From: Pseudomonas sp. SLFW
Lineage (GTDB): Bacteria; Pseudomonadota; Gammaproteobacteria; Pseudomonadales; Pseudomonadaceae
Direction of reading: 5' to 3'
Assembly (NCBI RefSeq): GCF_009905615.1
Contig: NZ_JAAAKW010000003.1
Location: forward strand, 310,001-374,000
DNA: 64,000 nt
Notes under the pieces: model-generated
The model's input: only the letters and a program-made list of their open reading frames with translations
Told to the model about the DNA's origin: nothing
Databases searched by the model: none
Position numbers and translations under genes: made by a program
Shown: in pieces, positions 20,447 through 29,123 of the stretch
Layout of the letters: the number at the start of each line of letters is the position of its first letter
Numbering within the stretch: the first letter of the stretch is position 1

Positions 20447-21202
20447 ATGTCAGAGAAAACCAAAGCCGCTGCAACCCCCAAGGCCGCGCCCGTCAAAAAG
20501 GTCGGACGGCGGCCCAAGAGCGGCCAGGATGTCTCGCGGGAAGCCATGATCGAATGCGCCGTGAGGATCGCCCGGAGTGAATCCTTGAACGAAGTCAGCA
20601 TGGTCAGGATCGGCAAGGAACTCGGGGTGGCCGCTGGCATGGTGCATTACCATTTGGGCAGCCGCGACGAACTGATCAGCGCCGTGATCAACGCCGCGTT
20701 CAAGGAGCGTCTGGAAAGGCTGCCAGCGCCGACCGGCGCGTGGCGTCACGATCTGGAGCAGTTTGCCCTGTCGTCGCTGGACACCATGGGCCGCTGGCCG
20801 GGGCTGGCGACGTACATCCTGACCGAGAACAAATTTCGCCTGTTTCAGCGGGTCCAGCCCGGCGAGACCGATTACGGCCTGGCGTACTTCGATCACATGG
20901 GACGGATTCTGATGAGCATGGGCGTTTCGGGGCCCATGGGCGCGATGATCTACCACCTGCTGCTTTTGTTCGTGTCGGTCATCGCCGCCGAAAAGGAAAA
21001 CCGTCAGTCGCCCAAGACCCACGGGGATTTCATCAGCGGTTACCTCGCCCGCTTCGCCAACGACAGTTATCCGGGTGCGGCATTTCTCGCAGCGCCGTTC
21101 GCCTCGCTCAACAGTCCTGCCACTTATGAAACCGGGGTGTCGATCCTGCTGGACGGATTCGAGAAATGGATCGAGGTGCCACAGCCCTCCGCCAAGGCGT
21201 GA
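20447..21202 (+). CDS. TetR-family transcriptional regulator
   Basis: 251 residues from ATG 20447 (AGGGAA upstream). After a Lys/Ala/Pro-rich tail, the HTH spans about residues 30-80: SREAMIECAVRIARSES, VSMVRIGKELGVAAGMVHYH and a TetR-like GSRDELISAVI. The C-terminal part is helical and probably ligand-binding (MSMGVSGPMGAMIYHLLLLF). It is transcribed away from the catabolic operon across a promoter that contains two dyads, so it is most probably the local repressor responding to the pathway substrate or a CoA intermediate. Confidence 0.88.
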   Translation: MSEKTKAAATPKAAPVKKVGRRPKSGQDVSREAMIECAVRIARSESLNEVSMVRIGKELGVAAGMVHYHLGSRDELISAVINAAFKERLERLPAPTGAWRHDLEQFALSSLDTMGRWPGLATYILTENKFRLFQRVQPGETDYGLAYFDHMGRILMSMGVSGPMGAMIYHLLLLFVSVIAAEKENRQSPKTHGDFISGYLARFANDSYPGAAFLAAPFASLNSPATYETGVSILLDGFEKWIEVPQPSAKA

Positions 21203-21275
21203 ATCACGTCATCGCAGTTGACTTATCCCGGGATAAACCCTGGTTGTGCCCCCTGATTTCACAGGATGCTTTCTC

Positions 21276-22133
21276 TTGAGCAGCTACCTCGACCTGGACC
21301 TTTTGCGCACCTTTCTTCTCATTGCCGAAACCGGCGCGCTCAGCCGGGCCGCTGGCCGCGTAGGCCGCACCCAGGCGGCCGTCAGCATGCAGATGAAACG
21401 CCTCGAAGACATCGTGGGTCAGCCGCTGCTCACCCGCACCGGTCGAGGTGTGAACCTGACGGCCCATGGCGAACGGCTGCTGCCCCATGCGCGCAAGATT
21501 CTGCGCGCCCACGATGAGGCCATGGCGCAACTGCGCGGCGACGCGCTCTCGGGGATCATCCGGCTGGGCTGCCCCGACGACTACGCCACGGTGTTTCTGC
21601 CTGCCCTGCTCCGGGATTTCGCGGCGTTGCACCCACAGGTGCAGGTCGAAGTGTTCTGCGCACCGACGCCACGGCTGATCGAACGCGTCAACGCCCACTT
21701 GCTGGACATCGCGATCATCTCTGAAGCGCACACCGACAACGCCCCCTCAGCCATTCGCCTGGAACCTTTGGTGTGGGTGGGCGCCAAGGGCAGCGACGCG
21801 GCGCAGACGGAGACTTTGCAACTGGCCCTCTCAGACCCGGACACCCTCGACCACCAGGCCGCCGTCAACAGCCTCGAAGCCGTCGGCAGACCGTTTCGCC
21901 TGGCCTACGCCAGCCACAGTTTGACCGGGTTGTGTGCGGTCGTACGGTCGGGGCAGGCCATCGCCGTGCTGACTCAGACCGCCGTGCCTGCCGATCTGCA
22001 CATCCTGCGCAGTGACAGCGGATTGCCCGCGCTGCCGCAGATCTCCATCACCCTGAAACTCGACCGCCAGAAAACCTCCGGGCCGGTCGCCGCCATGGAA
22101 GCCCACATTCGCGCGCAGCTCCCGCAGTTGTAA
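21276..22133 (+). CDS. LysR-type transcriptional regulator
   Basis: 285 residues from a TTG at 21276 (AGGA 9 bases upstream); the alternative GTG at 21246 adds ten residues. Winged HTH at the N-terminus: LDLLRTFLLIAETGALSRAA, VGRTQAAVSMQMKRLEDIVG. The effector domain follows (LSGIIRLGCPDDYATVFLPA). It follows the TetR gene by 73 bp in the same direction and converges on the dehydratase gene with only 15 bp between the stops. Target genes are not evident; a role in the catabolic cluster or in amino-acid use is possible. Confidence 0.88.
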   Translation: MSSYLDLDLLRTFLLIAETGALSRAAGRVGRTQAAVSMQMKRLEDIVGQPLLTRTGRGVNLTAHGERLLPHARKILRAHDEAMAQLRGDALSGIIRLGCPDDYATVFLPALLRDFAALHPQVQVEVFCAPTPRLIERVNAHLLDIAIISEAHTDNAPSAIRLEPLVWVGAKGSDAAQTETLQLALSDPDTLDHQAAVNSLEAVGRPFRLAYASHSLTGLCAVVRSGQAIAVLTQTAVPADLHILRSDSGLPALPQISITLKLDRQKTSGPVAAMEAHIRAQLPQL

Positions 22134-22148
22134 ACCCGCGTGGGCACC

Positions 22149-23105
22149 TCAGCCCAAGACCTTTGCGTAAATCTGTTTATCAACGTTCGCCCCCGACAGA
22201 ATCACCCCGACCCGCTTGCCTTCCATCGCCGCCCGCTCCTGCATCAGCGCCGCCAGCGCGGCCGCTCCTGCGCCCTCTGCCAGGTTGTGGGTGTCGGCGT
22301 AATACACGCGCATCGCCTCAGCAATCCCGGCTTCGCTGACGGAGACGATCCGCGCGGCACCGCTGGCGTAAATCCGGAACGCGTCGGGCACCGGTTTACG
22401 CACGGCGAGGCCGTCGGCAAAGGTGTTGGCCGACGCCGTTTCTCGTAGCGCGCCGGCTTCAAAAGACTGCTTGGCCGCGTCGGCTTCGGTGGAGACCACG
22501 CCGACCACTTGAGTCTTCAGGCCCAGCGCATCGCGGGCGGCAATCACCCCGCAGATTCCCGAACCGCAGCCGATCGGCACGTACACGGTGTCCAGGTCCG
22601 GTGCGGCCTTGAACAGCTCCAGCGCATAGGTCGCCACGCCCTTGACCAGTTCCGGGTGGAACGCAGGCACCAGAAACAGCCCCTCGACCTGCGCCAGACG
22701 AATCGCTTCTTCACGGGCCTCGTCGAAGTCCTGACCGTACTCGATGACCTCGCCGCCGAAGCCGGCCATGGCCTTGTTCTTTTCGACCGAGTTGCCCTTC
22801 GGCACCACGATCACCGCCCGAATCCCCAGCGCCTGCGCAGCCATGGCGACGCTTTGCCCGTGGTTGCCCCGGGTGGCGGCGATGACGCCCGTGGTGTTCG
22901 GCCAGTTGCGCTTGAGCCAGGCCATGTAGGTGATGCCGCCGCGCACCTTGAACGCGCCGGTCGGCGTATGGTTCTCGTGTTTGACCCACACCGTGCAGCC
23001 CAGGCGCTGCGCGAGTAACGGCCAGACGAACTGCGGCGTCGGGGGCATGACCTGGTAAACCTGGCGGGCGGCGTCTTCGATATCCTGCAGTGTCAATTCG
23101 GGCAT
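22149..23105 (-). CDS. PLP-dependent threonine/serine dehydratase-like enzyme
   Basis: Fold-type II PLP enzyme, 318 residues, with Lys53 as the Schiff-base residue in PTGAFKVRGG, substrate-binding ATRGNHGQS, and the glycine-rich phosphate loop in PIGCGSGICG. There is no ACT domain, so it resembles catabolic (biodegradative) threonine dehydratase rather than the allosteric IlvA. It converts Thr/Ser, or a related hydroxy amino acid, to a 2-oxoacid and ammonia. AGGAGAGC precedes the ATG. Its divergent neighbour is an AraC regulator only about 100 bp away. Confidence 0.88.
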   Translation of the reverse strand: MPELTLQDIEDAARQVYQVMPPTPQFVWPLLAQRLGCTVWVKHENHTPTGAFKVRGGITYMAWLKRNWPNTTGVIAATRGNHGQSVAMAAQALGIRAVIVVPKGNSVEKNKAMAGFGGEVIEYGQDFDEAREEAIRLAQVEGLFLVPAFHPELVKGVATYALELFKAAPDLDTVYVPIGCGSGICGVIAARDALGLKTQVVGVVSTEADAAKQSFEAGALRETASANTFADGLAVRKPVPDAFRIYASGAARIVSVSEAGIAEAMRVYYADTHNLAEGAGAAALAALMQERAAMEGKRVGVILSGANVDKQIYAKVLG

Positions 23106-23206
23106 GGCGCTCTCCTGTTTTTTGCCGAGTCTAGGCGTCGGGCCACGATGAAGGCTTTCAAAAAAACCACCTGACCTTCGTAGAAACGCTCAGTAAGATG
23201 AGGCCC

Positions 23207-23998
23207 ATGAGCACCCTTGATCAGCCTGCCTCTCTGCCCCTCAACGACCCGGTCCGACGCGCCGTCGTCGGGCCGTGGCTGATCGAATTGCTGCCTGCCA
23301 GCGCGTACGAAGCCCGCTACGTCGCGGTGCATTCGTCCATCGGTTTCGCCTTCGACAGCCAGCGCGGTGTGCATGCGATCGGCAGCGACCGGGTGCGTCC
23401 GTTCGATGCCCTGCCCAATGGACTGGCCTTCGTGCCTGCCGGGTGTGACGTCTATTCGCAATCGTCCAAGGGGGGCGAATATCTTCGGGTGCTGCGCCCC
23501 GATGGTTGGGCGCTGAATGACGAACGCCCGTTCAATAACCGGATCGACCCTCAAGCCATTCGCCTGGCTCAACGCATGCGCAACGCGCTGTTGAAGCCAG
23601 CGTCGGACGATGACTGGGAGCTTTGGGCGATGACGCTGGCGAGTCGCGTCTGCGCCGATGCTGAGAGCGCAGGATCAGGATCGATCACCCCTCGCCGCCT
23701 GCGTTTGCTCGACGAGTTTCTCGACGCCGGTTTGAGTGAGCCCATCAGCGTGCAGGCAATGGCCGCGCTGCTCGACCTGTCCGAGGGCTATTTCATGCGT
23801 GCCTTCACCGAGGCGACGGGAACCAGCCCTCACCGCTACCTGATTGACCGCCGCATCGCTCGCGCCCGTTCGCTGTTGCGCGACCCGGCACAACGGCTGG
23901 CCGACATTGCACACACCTGTGGGTTTTCATCTCAGGCGCACATGACCGCGACTTTCACCCAACGGCTCGGCATCAGCCCCGGGGCCTTTCGGCGCTGA
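23207..23998 (+). CDS. AraC-family transcriptional regulator
   Basis: 263 residues from ATG 23207, with GATGAGG at a suitable distance. The C-terminal two-HTH AraC domain lies at about 165-263: SVQAMAALLDLSEGYFMRAF and LADIAHTCGFSSQAHMTATF, with the conserved GTSPHRYLIDRRIARARSLL linker. The N-terminal half is a probable effector-binding domain. It sits divergent to the dehydratase gene, so control of that gene by its amino-acid substrate is the simplest inference. Confidence 0.88.
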   Translation: MSTLDQPASLPLNDPVRRAVVGPWLIELLPASAYEARYVAVHSSIGFAFDSQRGVHAIGSDRVRPFDALPNGLAFVPAGCDVYSQSSKGGEYLRVLRPDGWALNDERPFNNRIDPQAIRLAQRMRNALLKPASDDDWELWAMTLASRVCADAESAGSGSITPRRLRLLDEFLDAGLSEPISVQAMAALLDLSEGYFMRAFTEATGTSPHRYLIDRRIARARSLLRDPAQRLADIAHTCGFSSQAHMTATFTQRLGISPGAFRR

Positions 23999-24138
23999 TA
24001 CGCGCCTTCGGCAGGTCTGCTTTCGCGAACATATTGATATGCGATTTTGATATTTAAATAACGCTGGTTATATCTATAAAGTCGCTTCCATCAAGGACGG
24101 CGCGGCGTGCTCCGGTCCCTCAAACGATGGAGCCTGTG

Positions 24139-25176
24139 ATGCCTCAAAAACGCTCGACAATTCCTGGCAAAGGCCGCTTTGGCGCTGCGCTGACGCTGGC
24201 CGCCAGTGTGTTGGCCGCGACACTGGGCGCGCCGCAAGCCGCTCAGGCCGAAGGTCAATTGCGCATCGCCGAACAGTTCGGTGTGGTCTACCTGTTGCTC
24301 AACGTGGCACGGGATCAGCAGTTGATTGAGAAGCACGGCAAGGAAGCGGGCGTCGATATCAAGGTGGACTGGACGCAGCTGTCAGGCGGCTCGGCGGTGA
24401 ATGACGCCCTGCTCTCTGGCGCCGTGGACATCGCCGGTGCGGGCGTGGGCCCATTACTGACCATCTGGGACCGCACCCATGGCAAGCAGAACGTCAAAGC
24501 CGTCGCCTCCTTGGGTAATTTCCCGTATTACCTGGTGAGCAATAACCCCAACGTCAAAACCATCGCTGATTTCAGTGAGAAAGACCGCATCGCCGTGCCC
24601 GCCGTCGGCGTGTCGGTGCAATCGCGCTACCTGCAATTTGCGTCGGCGAAGTTATGGGGCGATGCCGAATACAACCGGCTCGACAAATACACCGTCAACC
24701 TGCCGCACCCGGACGCCGCCGCAGCCCTCAAGACCGGGGGCACCGAGCTGAACGGCCACTTCTCCAACCCGCCGTTTCAGGAGCAGGAAGTGGAGAACAA
24801 GAACGTCCATGTGGTGCTGAATTCCTACGACGTGTTGGGCCCGAACTCGCCGACGGTGTTGTTCGCCACGGAAAAATTCCGCGAGGACAACCCAAAGACC
24901 TATCAGGCGTTCATTGACGCATTGGCGGATGCCGCGGACTACATCAAGCGCGACAAGGCGGGCGCGGCGGACACCTATATTCGCGTCACCAAGTCCAGCA
25001 TCGACCATGCGCAGTTGATCAAGATCATCGAAAACCCACAGTTCGAATTCACCATCAACCCGAAGAACACCTACCCGATGGCCGAATTCCTCTACCGCGT
25101 CGGCGCGATCAAGACCAAGCCGACCTCGTGGAAAGATTATTTCTTCCAGGATGCGAAGTTGCTGGAAGGGAGTTGA
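24139..25176 (+). CDS. ABC transporter substrate-binding protein, sulfonate/nitrate (SsuA/TauA) type
   Basis: Periplasmic solute receptor, 345 residues from ATG 24139 (GGAG six bases upstream; another ATG at 24127 has no such site). Signal peptide with AQA-EG cleavage near residue 35. The mature N-terminus LRIAEQFGVVYLLLNVARDQ, then SGGSAVNDALLSGAVDIAGA and GVSVQSRYLQFA, are typical of the SsuA/NitT group. No permease or ATPase gene is adjacent, so it must share a distant transporter. Immediately downstream are cysteine-biosynthesis genes, which favours a sulfur compound as ligand; that is inferred from position. Confidence 0.85.
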   Translation: MPQKRSTIPGKGRFGAALTLAASVLAATLGAPQAAQAEGQLRIAEQFGVVYLLLNVARDQQLIEKHGKEAGVDIKVDWTQLSGGSAVNDALLSGAVDIAGAGVGPLLTIWDRTHGKQNVKAVASLGNFPYYLVSNNPNVKTIADFSEKDRIAVPAVGVSVQSRYLQFASAKLWGDAEYNRLDKYTVNLPHPDAAAALKTGGTELNGHFSNPPFQEQEVENKNVHVVLNSYDVLGPNSPTVLFATEKFREDNPKTYQAFIDALADAADYIKRDKAGAADTYIRVTKSSIDHAQLIKIIENPQFEFTINPKNTYPMAEFLYRVGAIKTKPTSWKDYFFQDAKLLEGS

Positions 25177-25267
25177 TGAGCGACTAGAGCTGCCCCGCCT
25201 CATTCCGGTGCACGTTTGAACTATGCTGCTGTCCATCCGATGAGTGTTCTGCACATGAGGATTTGAC

Positions 25268-26644
25268 ATGTCAGCTGATTCGCGTCCAGCCGTACTCGAA
25301 CTGATCGGCAATACCCCGTTGGTGCGCGTCAGTCGCATCGACACCGGTCTCTGCACCCTCTTCCTGAAGCTTGAATCGCAAAACCCTGGCGGCTCGATCA
25401 AGGACCGCGTTGGCCTGGCCATGATCGACGCCGCCGAGCGCGACGGCCGTTTGCGCCCCGGTGGCACCATCGTCGAAGCCACGGCGGGCAACACCGGGCT
25501 CGGCCTCGCACTGGTCGGCCGTGCCAAAGGCTATCGCGTGGTGCTGGTGGTTCCGGACAAGATGTCCACCGAAAAGGTCTTGCACCTGAAGGCCATGGGC
25601 GCCGAGGTGCACATCACCCGTTCCGACGTCGGCAAGGGCCATCCCGAGTATTACCAGGACGTCGCCGCTCGCCTCGCCAGTGAAATACCTGACGCCTTCT
25701 TCGCCGACCAGTTCAACAACCCCGCCAACCCGCTCGCCCACGAATGCAGCACCGCGCCAGAGATCTGGGCGCAGACCCAACACGATCTGGACGCCATCGT
25801 CGTCGGGGTCGGCTCGGCAGGCACCCTCACCGGCCTGACCCGCTTCTTCAAGCGCGTGCAACCGGACCTGGAAATGGTCCTCGCTGACCCCGTCGGGTCG
25901 GTGGTCGCCGAATACAGCCGCACGCGGACGCTGCCCACCCCCGGTTCCTGGGCCGTGGAAGGCATCGGCGAAGATTTCATCCCCTCCTTCACCGACATCA
26001 CCAGCGTGCGTCAGGCCTATTCCATCAGCGATGAAGACAGCTTCGAACACGCCCGGCAGTTACTGCGCGCCGAGGGCATTCTGGGGGGCTCGTCTACCGG
26101 CACGCTCCTGGCCGCTGCCTTGCGCTATTGCCGCGAACAGACCGTACCGAAACGCGTGGTCAGCTTCGTCTGCGACACCGGCACTCGCTATTTATCCAAG
26201 GTCTACAATGACCAGTGGATGACCGATCAGGGCCTTATGCAACGCACCAAATACGGCGATTTGCGCGACTTGATCGCCCGTCGTTTCGAGGATGGCCGGG
26301 TGATCAGCGTCGGCCCGGACGACACTCTGCTGACAGCGTTCCAGCGCATGCGCCTGGCCGACGTGTCGCAACTGCCGGTGCTGGTGGACAACACACGCCT
26401 GGTGGGGGTGATCGACGAATCCGACATCCTGCTGGACGTGCACAACGACACCTCTCACTTTCGCACCACCGTCGCCAGCGCCATGACCGATCAGTTGAAC
26501 ACCCTGCCGCCCGACGCTTCCCTTGCCCGGCTGCAAGAAGAACTGGACCGTGGCCATGTCGCCATCATCGCCGACGCTTCGGGCTTCCACGGCCTGATCA
26601 CTCGCGTCGACCTGCTCAATCACTTGCGGAGATCCCTTGCATGA
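25268..26644 (+). CDS. Cystathionine beta-synthase
   Basis: Condenses homocysteine with serine (or activated serine) to cystathionine; first step of reverse transsulfuration. 458 residues: a PLP domain (1 to about 330) with Lys45 in NPGGSIKDRVGL and TAGNTGLGLA, the phosphate loop GVGSAGTLTGL, and ILGGSSTGTLLAA; then a pair of CBS domains (about 335-458: ISVGPDDTLLTAF and NTLPPDASLARLQ). Two CBS domains give possible adenosyl-ligand control. No heme-binding N-terminal extension is present. The ATGA at 26641-26644 couples it to the next gene. Confidence 0.92.
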   Translation: MSADSRPAVLELIGNTPLVRVSRIDTGLCTLFLKLESQNPGGSIKDRVGLAMIDAAERDGRLRPGGTIVEATAGNTGLGLALVGRAKGYRVVLVVPDKMSTEKVLHLKAMGAEVHITRSDVGKGHPEYYQDVAARLASEIPDAFFADQFNNPANPLAHECSTAPEIWAQTQHDLDAIVVGVGSAGTLTGLTRFFKRVQPDLEMVLADPVGSVVAEYSRTRTLPTPGSWAVEGIGEDFIPSFTDITSVRQAYSISDEDSFEHARQLLRAEGILGGSSTGTLLAAALRYCREQTVPKRVVSFVCDTGTRYLSKVYNDQWMTDQGLMQRTKYGDLRDLIARRFEDGRVISVGPDDTLLTAFQRMRLADVSQLPVLVDNTRLVGVIDESDILLDVHNDTSHFRTTVASAMTDQLNTLPPDASLARLQEELDRGHVAIIADASGFHGLITRVDLLNHLRRSLA

Positions 26645-27819
26645 GTCAGCACGACGAACACGCCAAGCCCCACGGTTTTGCCACCCGCGTGATCCACGCC
26701 GGACAGACACCCGACCCGACCACCGGCGCGCTGATGCCGCCGATCTACGCCAACTCCACCTACCTGCAAGAAAGCCCCGGCGTGCACAAAGGGCTGGATT
26801 ACGGCCGCTCGCACAACCCGACGCGCTTTGCACTGGAGCGTTGCGTGGCGGATCTGGAAGGCGGCACCCAGGCGTTTGCCTTTGCCTCGGGGCTGGCGGC
26901 CATTTCCTCGGTGCTGGAATTGCTCGACGCGGGTTCGCACATTCTGTCCGGGGATGATCTCTACGGCGGCACGTTCCGGCTGTTCGACAAGGTGCGCAAA
27001 CGCAGCGCGGGGCACCGTTTCAGCTTCGTCGACATGACCGACCTGTCGGCCTTCGAAGCCGGTTTGCAGGATGACACCAAAATGATCTGGGTCGAGACCC
27101 CGAGCAACCCGCTGCTACGCCTGAGCGATCTGGCGGCCATCGCACGCGTCTGCCGGGATCGCGGGATCATTTGCGTGGCCGACAACACCTTCGCCAGCCC
27201 GTGGATTCAGCACCCGCTGGCCTTGGGCTTCGACATCGTGGTGCACTCGACCACCAAATACTTGAACGGCCATTCGGACGTCATCGGCGGCATTGCCGTG
27301 GTCGGCGACAACCCTGAGCTGGCTGAACGCTTGGGCTTCTTGCAGAACTCCGTGGGCGCCATCGCCGGGCCTTTCGACGCCTTCCTGACCCTGCGCGGCG
27401 TGAAAACCCTGGCCCTGCGCATGGAACGCCACAGCAGCAACGCGCTGGAATTGGCGCAATGGCTGGAACGCCAGCCGCAAGTGGCGCGGGTTTACTACCC
27501 CGGCTTGCCGACTCACCCGCAACACGCCCTGGCCTGTCGGCAGATGCGCGGCTTCGGCGGCATGATCTCGCTGGACCTGAACACTGACCTGGCCGGCACT
27601 CGACGGTTTCTGGAGAAAGTCGAGCTGTTTGCGCTGGCTGAAAGCCTCGGCGGCGTCGAAAGCCTCATCGAACACCCGGCCATCATGACCCACGCCAGTA
27701 TTCCTGCCGAAAACCGGGCGAAGCTGGGGATCGGGGATTCGCTGGTGCGCCTGTCGGTGGGCATTGAAGATATCGAAGACCTGCGGGCGGACCTGGCTCA
27801 GGCGCTGGGTACAATCTGA
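26641..27819 (+). CDS. Cystathionine gamma-lyase (Cys/Met metabolism PLP enzyme)
   Basis: Cleaves cystathionine to cysteine, 2-oxobutyrate and ammonia, completing transsulfuration begun by the overlapping upstream gene. 392 residues, fold type I: YGRSHNPTRFALE, FASGLAAISSVLELLD, DNTFASPWIQHPLALG, PLP-Lys206 in HSTTKYLNGHSDVIGG and SLGGVESLIEHPA. The family also includes cystathionine gamma-synthase and methionine gamma-lyase. The pairing with a beta-synthase makes the gamma-lyase the best choice. Translational coupling (ATGA) is visible. Confidence 0.9.
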   Translation: MSQHDEHAKPHGFATRVIHAGQTPDPTTGALMPPIYANSTYLQESPGVHKGLDYGRSHNPTRFALERCVADLEGGTQAFAFASGLAAISSVLELLDAGSHILSGDDLYGGTFRLFDKVRKRSAGHRFSFVDMTDLSAFEAGLQDDTKMIWVETPSNPLLRLSDLAAIARVCRDRGIICVADNTFASPWIQHPLALGFDIVVHSTTKYLNGHSDVIGGIAVVGDNPELAERLGFLQNSVGAIAGPFDAFLTLRGVKTLALRMERHSSNALELAQWLERQPQVARVYYPGLPTHPQHALACRQMRGFGGMISLDLNTDLAGTRRFLEKVELFALAESLGGVESLIEHPAIMTHASIPAENRAKLGIGDSLVRLSVGIEDIEDLRADLAQALGTI

Positions 27820-27960
27820 TTTATGGATTGTGTTCAGGCATGTGCGAAGGATTGTTGCCCGTTAAGTAATAGAGATTTGCCAAAATTCACATGGTCGAGG
27901 CTTCGATAGCTTGCTAACGTTCGATTCATCAAATCCGCCGATTTGATGGATGTCCTTCAG

Positions 27961-28000
27961 GCCGCCACACCGTCCGAGATAACGGGTTGGCGGCTTTTTT
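27961..28000 (+). terminator. Intrinsic terminator after the transsulfuration pair
   Basis: Stem gccgcca/tggcggc (27961-27967 and 27988-27994), extended inside by ccgt/acgg (27970-27973 and 27982-27985), followed by six T residues (27995-28000). It lies 141 bp after the gamma-lyase stop and next to the end of the minus-strand LysR gene. The stretch between stop and hairpin holds nothing I recognise. Confidence 0.8.
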
Positions 28001-28937
28001 ATGGACGCGATTCGGCGCTCGACGAGTCCGTCGACAGCGGCTGAATCATCAACACCCGCTTCAACCAGCTGTAAAGACTCATCCCTTCCTTCGATAACTC
28101 CCCGTCCGCCCGCCGACACAGGTAATACGCGCGCCCGTCGTCCAGCGCGTGGTCGAACAGTTTCACCAATTCACCCCGGTCCCGCAGCGGTGCCACCAAT
28201 GGCTCGCGAAGCAGCGCACAGCCCAGTCCATTGAGGGCGGCGGTCATTGCCAACTGGCCGTCCTCGAAGAGCAAGCCCTGCAACGCGCCCGGATGGCGAA
28301 CGTCTACACGCTGAAACCACTGCGCCCAGGTACCGCGTTCTTCATCGTGCAGCAACGGCAGGTCGATCAGCGACCCAGGTGAATCGATAGGGCCGACGCG
28401 CTCCAGCAGCGACGGGCTGCACCATACGGTCACGTCACCCGGTATCAGCGGCTCACTCTGATACCCCGGCCAATGCCCCGTCCCGAACCGGATGGAAATG
28501 TCGGCCGCATCGCTGGGGTAACTGCGGTGGTTGGCGTAGGTCACGTTGACGTCGACTGCCGGGTTGTCGGCCAGAAACCCGCCCAGACGCGGGATGAACA
28601 GGTTGATCCCGAGCATGGGGATCAGGCTGATGGTGACCTGCCGAGTCGCGGACTGCTCGCGCACGTGCTTGGTGGCGCTGCGCAACACCGCGAACGCCGA
28701 GCGGATCGCCCGGTAATACTCCCGGCCGTCGTCGGTGAGGATCAGGTTGCGGCCTTGCCGTGAAGTGAGCGACTGGCCGAGAAAATCGTCCAGCAGGCGC
28801 AATTGATGGCTGATGGCCGACGGCGAGACATCCAGTTCACGGGCGGCGGCATTCACTCCACCGTGACGGGCGAAGGCTTCGAAGGTGCGCACGGCACGCA
28901 GCGGCGGGTCGCTTTCAAACTGTTCTGTATTATTCAT
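27999..28937 (-). CDS. LysR-type regulator (GcvA-like), divergent from atc genes
   Basis: 312 residues. HTH near the N-terminus (LRAVRTFEAFARHGGVNAAA, ELDVSPSAISHQLRLLDDFL); effector domain with DISIRFGTGHWPGYQSEPL, typical of the GcvA subgroup. Divergent from the ATC hydrolase gene with 186 bp between, the usual layout of a LysR activator and its target. The inducer may therefore be 2-aminothiazoline-4-carboxylate or N-carbamoylcysteine; this is inferred. The stop overlaps the end of the T-tract of the opposite-strand terminator. Confidence 0.88.
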   Translation of the reverse strand: MNNTEQFESDPPLRAVRTFEAFARHGGVNAAARELDVSPSAISHQLRLLDDFLGQSLTSRQGRNLILTDDGREYYRAIRSAFAVLRSATKHVREQSATRQVTISLIPMLGINLFIPRLGGFLADNPAVDVNVTYANHRSYPSDAADISIRFGTGHWPGYQSEPLIPGDVTVWCSPSLLERVGPIDSPGSLIDLPLLHDEERGTWAQWFQRVDVRHPGALQGLLFEDGQLAMTAALNGLGCALLREPLVAPLRDRGELVKLFDHALDDGRAYYLCRRADGELSKEGMSLYSWLKRVLMIQPLSTDSSSAESRP

Positions 28938-28996
28938 GTATTGAGCTTAATACGGATATTAAACGCCGAAAAGCACTAAATAACGCCGGTATCCAG

Positions 28997-29026
28997 ACTG
29001 TTATAAGCCTATATAGCCTTAACAGT
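28997..29026. promoter_or_regulatory. Dyad in the LysR/atc divergent promoter
   Basis: actgtta (28997-29003) and taacagt (29020-29026) are perfect 7-bp inverted arms separated by 16 bp, in a strongly AT-rich segment between the divergent genes. Size and place fit a LysR activation/recognition site. This is a candidate only. Confidence 0.45.
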
Positions 29027-29123
29027 TGATAAATATAGAATGGTTAATTAGTGTTCTTTCCAACGAGGCCTACCTGCTTTTCATAAAAGGCCCCTCTCAC
29101 ACCGTGAACCCGAGGAAAACCAC

